Positions 19,901-26,240 of a DNA stretch of 26,240 bases are shown one piece after another. The stretch's first letter is position 1. The number at the start of each line of letters is the position of its first letter. The DNA is from Smittium culicis (Eukaryota; Kickxellomycota; Harpellomycetes; Harpellales; Legeriomycetaceae): assembly GCA_001970855.1 (NCBI GenBank), contig LSSN01001900.1:1-26240 (forward strand). Direction: 5' to 3'. The notes beneath the pieces are model-generated. The model was not told the origin of the DNA, made no database searches, and was given only the letters and a program-made list of their open reading frames with translations. The position numbers and the translations under genes are program-made.

Positions 19901-21473
19901 AGCTCGAGTTCATAATAAGAATAAGTATTATTAGTTGGTTCAGATTGCTAATAGATGAAAATGTATCAGGGTTATGATACATGTAGCAGATTGTAAATAT
20001 CTCAAATATTGTGTTTGTATAAAACAAACTTTTAGGGAATGCTGTATTTATCAATAGTTTCTGAATCGCAATATCAATAGACAAATCTTTAAAGTCAATA
20101 GATGTGATTTTCGATAGAGTTTTGTAGCATTCTGTATCCTGTACTTTTTTTAAGTTTTCACGTGATCTATGTTCGATTGCACTAAGCATACTAATGCTAT
20201 TAAATATAGATGATTTTTCATGTGAGGATTCCACATTTTTCTGCGTGAAATTATTTAAATCATTGTTACTATTATATCTAATTAACTGCGAGTCGCTATT
20301 TTCTATATAAAAATCTATAAAGTTTGTATTTCTAATATCTTTTAATATGTAGAGCTCTATTAATCTGTTTAAGGAATCTATTTCTTTAACCATAGAGCTG
20401 TGGGATGTAGTGCTTTGAAAATACTTTAGATCTTGTGGTTCATAAAGATTATCACTCAAATCGATTAAACTTGGAATGATTTTTGATAGTAAAAGTTTTA
20501 TTTTAGTCTTTTGCGAGTTATTAATAGAATTTTGAGAAAGATTATCAGATATTGACGACTTATATTTTAGTAATTTTGTAGCATTTATTTCTTTTTGACT
20601 TAGCACTTTGATCTTTTTATATAAGTCTGATCTATCGCTAAATTTTACTTCATGATCTAAAATAAATTTATCTAATTCTTTCACTACCCTTGAAAATGAC
20701 ACTTCACGAGCTCGTGTGTTATATTTTCTTATTCCTTTATTTGGTTTTAGTTTGGTACTTTTATTTGTAGATAAAAACGACTCGTACTTTCTCTCAGTAG
20801 TAATTGATGCTAATTCTTCCTTCTTTTTTATGGGTTTTTTATATTCTAATTTTTTATCATTAAACATTTTTAGATTTAGTAAAGAATTTTCGATTCCAAT
20901 CCCAGTTATTATTCCTCTACTATTAGATTTTTCAGGTATGTTTTTATTAACAGTGGTCAGAATGTATCTTCTTACACAGTCTTGTCGAACATCCAACTCT
21001 TTTCTTAAATATGAATCGCTTTTTGATTCTTTTAATATGAAATTTTTGTTTTCGCTAAATTTTTCAGATAGTTTCTTTTCTACAGCATTCTTATTCGCCG
21101 TAAATTTTGTTGTTTTTGAATTAATTACATTACTAAAATCTGATGAATAAAGATAAAATGTATCGCTTACGCTTCTGGAGTGACCTAAAAACTTTTTATT
21201 TAGCCTTTGATCGTTATTGATAGGAGTGTTTGAGAATTTTTTTGCAGTTTCTGAGATGAACTTTGGTACCCCAGTTATAAAAGTACTATCACTGCAACTT
21301 ACGTATCTATATGACACTATAGAGTTTAAACTGCTAATTTTAATACCTTTTGAGTTTTCAAAATTTGAATAGCCATCGATATCATTTGAAATTGGTGCAC
21401 TATTTATACACACTTTTTGGAGTTGAATTTTGTTTTTAAAATTTCTTTCTTCATAAAATTCATCAAGATTCAT
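16971..21473 (-). CDS. Sec7/PH protein related to fungal Arf-GEFs, probable catalytically dead pseudo-GEF (1500 aa)
   Basis: Family members load GTP on Arf GTPases at membranes. The architecture is a low-complexity N-terminus, a Sec7-like region, a long Ser/Lys/Asn-rich linker, a PH domain, a helical segment and a C-terminal block. The C-terminal half of Sec7 is visible at about 455-545: DFKDLSIDIAIQKLL aligns with the helix before the glutamic finger, and the YMYHNP and IILILIMNSS blocks align with YxxCNP and the LNTDLH motif. Where active members have LPGE, this protein reads FPKS (residues 479-482), so the catalytic Glu is Ser; MNSSYLSK replaces LNTDLHNP. The N-terminal half of Sec7 is not clearly recognisable. 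The PH domain is at about 1055-1155 (W1061; the C-terminal helix TWVETINLMAAF has W1147), followed by the family's post-PH helix (about 1190-1230). A non-repetitive block occupies about 1405-1500. The first ATG is at 21473, with an in-frame TAG at 21492-21494; a TTG at 21479 is unlikely as a start. Sec7/PH homology is fairly firm; loss of activity is inference. Confidence 0.85.
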   Translation of the reverse strand: MNLDEFYEERNFKNKIQLQKVCINSAPISNDIDGYSNFENSKGIKISSLNSIVSYRYVSCSDSTFITGVPKFISETAKKFSNTPINNDQRLNKKFLGHSRSVSDTFYLYSSDFSNVINSKTTKFTANKNAVEKKLSEKFSENKNFILKESKSDSYLRKELDVRQDCVRRYILTTVNKNIPEKSNSRGIITGIGIENSLLNLKMFNDKKLEYKKPIKKKEELASITTERKYESFLSTNKSTKLKPNKGIRKYNTRAREVSFSRVVKELDKFILDHEVKFSDRSDLYKKIKVLSQKEINATKLLKYKSSISDNLSQNSINNSQKTKIKLLLSKIIPSLIDLSDNLYEPQDLKYFQSTTSHSSMVKEIDSLNRLIELYILKDIRNTNFIDFYIENSDSQLIRYNSNNDLNNFTQKNVESSHEKSSIFNSISMLSAIEHRSRENLKKVQDTECYKTLSKITSIDFKDLSIDIAIQKLLINTAFPKSLFYTNTIFEIFTICYMYHNPDTFSSISNLNQLIILILIMNSSYLSKKKNNLISKNDFLILSNKIDPYEFDLFLPHLYIIYDNVSKFNLLYSGFLEKYISFICLKRDSEKSNSEQIKNTELQNKTVNRCNKIYKKISSTFYCFQGSIESAFVITSPNKSLFESHISNMKIQSYQFPEMISRVISKLHGFKKIYKASPRDKSIAKPVMKTINQKYKNDAYFTDFEENSSNFVNKDIRLGIQTNSDKELNNINNESDTSRVSNSSREKTIKENIKKISFTTDINTRKIFKTRQELAEKDIRTQTSHEISNKPIINESKGYNYTKKPSINSLGSENTDIYMKEIESESVKYPSPIRKPNENNSYKSSIKKSKTNGLYLGRLNTVLSTDSLDSILATSIPNALSGEIKEILLSSSAIEKGFEFNITRAIKTNKENGDNDKKLKNEKANVQEFLFSRKKSLKDCTAKTSVEFSSISMGKVMFKKTETIKKMKSWKNMKIPSNHKYEMVRRLSRDYSHVTVPTVKKKIVPLNSPIKSKLSNIRNSINRKVGNLNEFKLNDAFQEKGQVKKVSQSVLVQKSGRFYFWTSNDIDFNFKDYCFKHEDITLALGKKKLYITSNINTEAKLLCSYYLKDIVAIIDKDYQKTRTFSISYGLNSFAYFYSYEDQNIKTWVETINLMAAFRFLNIDIKHLKDPLVPVFLKYDSISSTSPIYLNEITEICNSSNKEERAGELLSSYLVKLSDNIEKMPLISLSSNYERHFYNILNKIPEKIFSKRILKIRDSKQKFPVEIIINGLRAENKIEIYDKNIVSKFSRFTQNQINKERVYNFIPSETSVSSKSTNVLSSSNTLFSSEKISNPKNLPNTRIYPYEIMENPKSIKKDKISPKSSDFSNKFDMKNDTFFRNILQPASVGNKFYSENINNSNSTDFYKGEVFFIIILAINIKRITTKIKIIESHIYTKLRLYNQLTLVIPRTKNGEFSKKSYVCSTEHGLNDLLYQLYKYDAYYKALEIEWFHNLCCFEYCL

Positions 21474-22839
21474 ACTCAAGTTTTTTGATTTCTAACTGAT
21501 ATTTTGTGAATTTGATTGATTAAATATGTAAATCTAACCAAAAATATTGACAGGTAAACTAGTTATGTTAACTAATTATCTTTTATTCTATGATTTATCT
21601 TTATTTTTTCAATCTTCTAAGCCGTTTTTTTTTCTATCGTTTTCTTTAAATTCGTATTCAATCTATTGACTTGCTTAGTTTCTTTAGTGTATTATTCTAT
21701 AGTATTGTGGTGGAAGAGGTCTAATCGTATTAGGGCGATAGAAATGTGTTTTATTGTATATTAAAAATAAAAATAATCAATATTAAATGAGTATATAAGG
21801 TAAAAAAATTATGTTTGAACTAAGTTATATTAGTTATTCTGTATTTCTATGGCTTTATGTATTATCTATATCAACTATTTTCTTCCTTCTAGTATGAATT
21901 CCGTGTAAAACTCTATCCAGCTTGATAAAATTTATAGATCTTTGAATTATAAATTTTATATTGTGTCACTTCACATTCTGCATTTATAAATAAATTTAAG
22001 CACACACAGGCTAATAAGGATATCCATCAATCTATAAAAATTTTATGGCTAAAAATTTTTTTCCACGTTTTATATTATTCGTATTTATCAATTCAATAGA
22101 TATAATTATACACTAAAATTCTTAATTTATCGCAATATTTTTTTTTTTTGATGTAGAAATAATAGTAATTAAATTTTAAGTTGACATTTAAATGTTTCTG
22201 GTCGAAATTCAAGTTTTTAGAAAGCTATTTCGCAAGATTTGATCCCACTAAATCTTACACTTTTTAATAAATAATTCATGTGTATTAGCACCTTAAAAAT
22301 ATAATTTTGATAATATTTGTAATACTGATATAGAAATAGAAAATAATTGGATAAGCAATCGTAACCTCAATCCTTCCTATAACTTGAATTTCTCTTTTAT
22401 AAATTTGTATCTAGTGCAGTTTTATAAAGAGCTGCTTGTCCCACTGTTTATTTTTGCAAGTTTTTAGAACTTATGGACTTGCATCTTTTGAAATTTTTTT
22501 TCTATCTAATTACTAAAATGCCTCGATGGTAAGCCATACGTTACATTATGAGAAACGTTGCGTTTCTCAATTATAAGATATAATATTCAATACGATAACG
22601 CCATGATGACTTGAACAACAATAAAAAACAATTACAATAAACTAATTTGGAATCTATTAAACAAGGATAAATATGGGTGTGTCTATAGTATGCCAGGGAT
22701 TTTTTTAATATACATTTTTCTTGACAATGAATTTTTCCTTAATCTTCTACAATCTTCACTATTTTTTTTTTTAAACTGTGAATTTATTTATAATGTACAT
22801 ACTATTAAAAAAACTAATAATATATATAAAATTTCGACT
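21474..22839. other. AT-rich region upstream of the Sec7/PH gene
   Basis: It should contain the minus-strand promoter of the Sec7/PH gene, but no TATA-like or pyrimidine-rich signal stands out. A perfect hairpin (GAGAAACG, TTG, CGTTTCTC) sits at 22550-22568. No coding sequence is recognised. Confidence 0.45.
22550..22568. other. Perfect 8-bp hairpin
   Basis: GAGAAACG and its exact inverse CGTTTCTC are separated by TTG. It is isolated from the genes, with no T-tract context that would suggest a terminator. Function unknown. Confidence 0.6.
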
Positions 22840-22897
22840 GATTCCCCTCTGGACCTCTAGGTCCACCGTGCCTTGCAGGCATTGGATCAAGGGTACA
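22840..22897 (-). repeat. Structured GC-rich repeat (CTAGAG type), copy 2
   Basis: A GC-rich island in AT-rich DNA with two adjacent perfect hairpins: TGGACCT-CT-AGGTCCA at 22850-22865 and GCCT-TGC-AGGC at 22870-22880. On the minus strand the order CCCTTGATCCAATGCC, then a stem with loop CCTAGAGG, then GAGGGGAATC parallels the copy at 26035-26123 (CCTTTGAATCAATGCC, then GCTGCTAGAGCGGC, then CAGGGGGGTC). The loop is conserved while the stem sequence differs. Confidence 0.5.
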
Positions 22898-24311
22898 ATC
22901 TTCACTATTATTTAAAATTTCTATACATACTCTAGAGTAAAATTAAATCAGGTAAAATCATGAAAAAAAAAAAGTTTCGAATCAAACATACTATAAAACG
23001 TAATTAAAATACTGTAATTCGCAGATTATATATTTATAAATTTTAACTGCAATAATATACTATTTATAATTTAAAATTCGCCTAATTAATAGAATTGGAT
23101 AGAATAATAGTCACAATCAATATCTATTGGTTGAGGTACTTTTTAAGTAATTCTACTGAAAAATAATCGTTTTATTTCTAATAAGAGCATCTAGATTATT
23201 ATGAAATCAAGTCACGCCTATTATAAATTGACTAGATACAAGGCAATAATTAAATAACTTTTTAATAATAAATTGGAATGTTAAATTAAAATATTTGTGT
23301 AAATATTTCGAGCAGAACCTTTTTTATTAAAATTCTTCTTATTTATCGGCTTTATTTACATTTTATACTCCAATAGAAAATATAATATAATATATAATTT
23401 GATATAACCAATGGCTTCATCTTATTTGAATTTGCAAATAAAATTTATTAAAAAATAATCTTCCTTACTTCAAGAGAATTAAAAATTTAAATAAAAAGAC
23501 TTTACACCTTTTATGAACCTATTAGTAAAATATTATAATGAAATAATTAATTGTTTCTGGTCCAATAAATTAGTATCATTTCAGTTATATCTTTATTTCT
23601 TATCAGTAAGTTAAGCATCAATCGCTAAAAAGAAGCGAAAGTTTCGATAAGCCGCGGTTTATTGGAAATTACTTTTTAAAGGGTTGTTACTTTGATGTGC
23701 TAACTTTTTATAGCAAGTTTTTACATCCTATTTACGTATTTTATATTTTATACTTTAATATTATTTGCGAATAAATTCGAATATTTTAGTATATTTAACT
23801 AGTATATATTAATAATCAGAATTTTAAAATAAATAAAAGATAATTAATTTTATCTCCAATTAATAATGACAACTACGTTTTTATAAAATCCTAGATTAAA
23901 TAAACTACATTTTTACAATAATAATTCCCTACGCTAATTCGTGGTAATTTTGCCATTTTTCAAAAAGAATTTCTAAAGAGTTTTAATGTAACATCTTTAT
24001 CTATTTAGGATATTTAGCAAACTCATTTTTGAGTAAACTATGCTAAGGCATTACCATTTCCCAATTTTTAGTAGCCTCCATGATTGATATCATTTTCAGC
24101 GGTTCAAATATCTATAATTTAAATTCGGGGTCTTCTACTTACATTATGAACTTGTCATTTGATTTAGTTTTGGAAAAAGTCTGTTATTTGAAATCCGGAT
24201 ATATCATATTCATATGTTACTCTTTAACACTTCCCCGTAAGGTAGATTATTTTTTACCTATCATATAATTCGAACATATTTTTATAAAAATAATATATCT
24301 GCGAGACTTAT
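22898..24311. other. AT-rich intergenic region
   Basis: No gene is supported. ATAACCAATGGC (23405-23416) and TTTGCAAATAAAATTTATTA (around 23430-23450) look like an old TA-family remnant. A cluster of short inverted repeats lies at 23622-23646. A 62-codon plus ORF at 24080-24268 is within chance expectation and has no motif. Confidence 0.5.
23622..23646. other. Cluster of small inverted repeats
   Basis: TCGCT (23622-23626) pairs with AGCGA (23634-23638), and CGAAA (23636-23640) pairs with TTTCG (23642-23646). The two overlap and would be mutually exclusive. A CCGCGG palindrome follows a few bases later. No function can be assigned. Confidence 0.4.
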
Positions 24312-24508
24312 TTAACCATTTCCTGGGCGGTTGAATATTTTTGGACCACCAAATATAGCCAACTGTGTTCAATGAAAATCGATTAATTCCGAGAAATTAA
24401 GTATTATTGGTATAGTGCAAAATATTAGCAAATAATAAGCTTGCTTATAATTCACAAACGAATCATTAAATTAAACTTTTTTAAGAATGTTCGATGGGAA
24501 AGGGTTCA
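24312..24508 (-). mobile_element. TTAA-family MITE, copy 3 (inverted)
   Basis: A 189-bp unit (24316-24504) in reverse orientation. TTAA is present at 24312-24315; the other side is TTCA, one base off. Read on the minus strand it begins CCCTTTCCCATCGAACATTC and shares AAGCAAGCTTATTATTTGCT, ATACCAATAA, GTTGGCTATATTTGGTGG and TCAACCGCC with the copy at 25577-25765. It is the best match to that copy. Confidence 0.8.
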
Positions 24509-25297
24509 ACATTGGTTTAATTTATAATAAAGCATATAATAATAATGTTTTTAAATTGCTTCGAATAAATAAATATATTTACATATGAAATTTGGACAGG
24601 AATGGGTTATATTAACCCAATTATAAGCCTCAATTTCAAGCGAATTTCTATCTATTGTAAATTATTTTATAAATATATCCTAATTAGATATTCAATGTTA
24701 CCAATGGGCGTGATTTTGATAATATGGCAATAGCTTATGAATTTTTTTCTCGTTTACATAAAGTTTAATAATGAAAAATCTATAATGAAGGTTTATGCTT
24801 ATGGATTTTACCATGTAAGATTATTATGTTGAGAATTTATTCCGCTAGAAATTTTCTATCTATAATTTATGTATTTTTATAAAGAATTGGGAGGTTATTT
24901 CTAAGAGTGGAAACTTTAGTATTAAATTTTTTTGCTCATAAGTTTTGCCTTTATTTTTGATTTGATTAGAAATAATCATCGAATAATTTATCTGATTCAA
25001 CCAATATCTTTGACAAATATAAATAATCAAATAGAATTTCTAAGAAATAAGCTTTACTTCTTCTAAGAATATCCTCGTTACACTTTTAAGCTTGGATGTC
25101 ATTTCTTGAAGTTTTCTAATTTTGTTATTTTAAAATAAACTCATATTGCAATAAAAATTTTCTTTACTTGTAAATTATTTTATGTTCTAAAGATAATAAT
25201 AAACTTATTTTATAACAACTGCATGATTCCAAAACCAAATGATACATTATACATACTTTGTTAATAATTTGACTAAAGGTATTAGCTCAGCCCTCAA

Positions 25298-25336
<39 letters not shown>

Positions 25337-25572
25337 GGTTTATTTTCTCCGCGTATCTAGATCTTATCAAAAGGGTTTATGCTTTTTATTATTTTAGTAT
25401 TAATATAAAGAATGGTTTTAATTCATAAGATATATAATAGAGAAATAATTTGATGAAAATAAAATCGGGGGTGGGGTCTAACATAAAAAATGTGGACGAT
25501 CTTTTTATGCTCCACCTTTTTTTCCTTTATTTGTTCTTTCTGTAATTATAGAAACCTTCTGACAGAGGTATT
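24509..25572. other. AT-rich intergenic region
   Basis: No gene is supported. It holds a (TA)16 tract (25302-25333), a perfect palindrome TGGGTTA-TAT-TAACCCA (24603-24619) and a G-rich string, CGGGGGTGGGG, near 25466. Confidence 0.5.
25302..25333. repeat. (TA)16 dinucleotide repeat
   Basis: Sixteen uninterrupted TA units. It is a simple repeat, probably length-variable and prone to cruciform formation. Confidence 0.9.
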
Positions 25573-25769
25573 TTAACCCTTTCCCGACCAGCACTCTTTA
25601 AAAAGTTAAATTTAATTATTTGTTTATGGATTTTAAGCAAGTTTATTATTTGCTATTATTTTGCAATATACCAATATTTATTAAGGCCTCAGAATTAAAA
25701 TGTTTTAGTCTATCTTAGTTGGCTATATTTGGTGGTCCAAAAATAGTCAACCGCCTGGGAAAGGTTTAA
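25573..25769 (+). mobile_element. TTAA-family MITE, copy 4 (best preserved)
   Basis: A 189-bp unit (25577-25765) flanked on both sides by TTAA (25573-25576 and 25766-25769). The left end is CCCTTTCCCGACC and the right end is CCTGGGAAAGGT, giving short imperfect terminal inverted repeats (about 10 bp). It contains every internal landmark seen in the other copies. It has no coding capacity, so mobilisation would need a transposase supplied in trans. It is piggyBac-like by target site and terminal bases. Confidence 0.85.
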
Positions 25770-26034
25770 ATGCATATAGATAAAAGAAAAAAAGAAGGTA
25801 CTTTTATTACTACACAAAGGATAAAGAAAATCTCGAGAGGAAATTAAAAACGTTATGTATTATGTTATAACATTAGAATTTGAGACATTCTACTAGTGGT
25901 TGGTTTCCACTGCGACATATGTATTTTTAATTTTTTTTTCTCAGAGTTTATTAAATACAATTTAAAAGTATACAAAAGACTAATAAAAAATATTCAAAAA
26001 GTTAAAAAAATATTTCAAAAATAATTTTTCAACA

Positions 26035-26123
26035 GACCCCCCTGCGCCGCTCTAGCAGCTCCATAACCACTCGGCATTGATTCAAAGGAGCTGGTGAATC
26101 ATTTATACTTTGCAGTATAAATG
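26035..26123 (-). repeat. Structured GC-rich repeat (CTAGAG type), copy 3
   Basis: On the minus strand it contains a perfect 10-bp hairpin (CATTTATACT, 4-nt loop, AGTATAAATG; 26100-26123). Next come CAGCTCCTTTGAATCAATGC, then CGAGTGGTTATGG, then an imperfect stem with loop CTAGAG, then a G-rich string. GCCGAGTGGTTA resembles the A-box/D-arm of tRNA-Leu or tRNA-Ser. No convincing B box follows, so a tRNA-derived SINE is possible but unproven. Homologous sequence is seen at 16270-16350 and 22840-22897. Confidence 0.5.
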
Positions 26124-26220
26124 TTTTGTACACTCGGATGCCGTTCAAAAATTTGGCTGTTTCCAGCTCAAAATTTTGATCGGCTTTGCCAGCTTGATGC
26201 TGACTCAAAGGTTGTTTAGA

Positions 26221-26240
26221 CCCCCCCCCCCCCCCCCCCC
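26221..26240. repeat. Terminal C20 homopolymer
   Basis: The window ends with 20 consecutive C in a genome that is otherwise extremely AT-rich. It is more likely an assembly or sequencing artefact at a contig end than biology, but cannot be decided here. Confidence 0.8.

Noticed and set aside
18745..21150. ORFs opposite or out of frame with the Sec7/PH gene (17357-17635, 18745-18951, 19138-19473, 20716-21150)
   Set aside because: They are hydrophobic shadow translations of a Lys/Asn/Ser-rich gene, with no motif or independent start signal.
21477..21479. TTG as the start codon of the Sec7/PH gene
   Set aside because: An in-frame ATG lies two codons downstream at 21473 with A at -3; non-ATG initiation is not needed in a nuclear gene.
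24080..24268. 62-codon plus-strand ORF
   Set aside because: No recognisable domain, isolated and near an element boundary; chance ORF.
26035..26123. A functional tRNA gene suggested by GCCGAGTGGTTA on the minus strand
   Set aside because: No acceptor-stem pairing, no GGTTCGANTCC-type B box and no T arm could be found, so only a tRNA-like resemblance is kept as a hypothesis.

Overview
This is a very AT-rich eukaryotic window with two long intronless protein genes facing each other tail to tail in a large repeat-laden intergenic landscape. Estimated by eye, non-coding DNA is about 80% A+T and the genes are somewhat less. Long uninterrupted ORFs, a poly(A)-signal-like hexamer, standard stop codon use, Ser/Asn/Lys-rich low-complexity proteins, and a Sec7-like region followed by a long linker and a PH domain all suggest a fungus. 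An early-diverging, AT-rich fungal lineage is my best guess (Harpellales-like or similar), but the lineage is inference only. No prokaryotic operon, rRNA, canonical tRNA or CRISPR array is visible.

Layout. 1-1886 is AT-rich intergenic DNA. 1887-2823 holds a 189-bp TTAA-flanked miniature transposon and then three back-to-back TA-flanked miniature elements. 2858-3671 is a decayed protein-coding remnant, possibly the C-terminal end of a non-LTR retrotransposon ORF. 3672-7790 is AT-rich, with one or two further degraded TA elements. 7795-8384 is a C-rich, G-poor leader with only two upstream ATGs. 8385-13346 (+) is a 1653-residue Rho-type GEF with an intact DH-PH module. 13347-16970 is the shared 3' intergenic region with another TTAA element, a long TA-family element and a structured repeat. 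16971-21473 (-) is a 1500-residue Sec7/PH protein related to fungal Arf-GEFs whose catalytic glutamate appears to be replaced. 21474-26240 is intergenic, with a GC-richer structured repeat (22840-22897), two more TTAA elements (24316-24504 and 25577-25765), a (TA)16 tract, a third structured repeat copy and a terminal run of 20 C.

Both proteins belong to small-GTPase exchange-factor families that carry a membrane-binding PH domain: one predicted active toward Rho/Cdc42/Rac, the other a probable pseudo-Arf-GEF. Roles in polarity or membrane traffic are plausible. Nothing in the sequence shows that the two are coregulated. The most noteworthy items are the degenerate Sec7 active site, the start-stop uORF in the Rho-GEF leader, the well-defined 189-bp TTAA (piggyBac-like) MITE family, the head-to-tail TA-flanked element cluster, and a GC-richer repeat family with alternative stems around a conserved CTAGAG loop.
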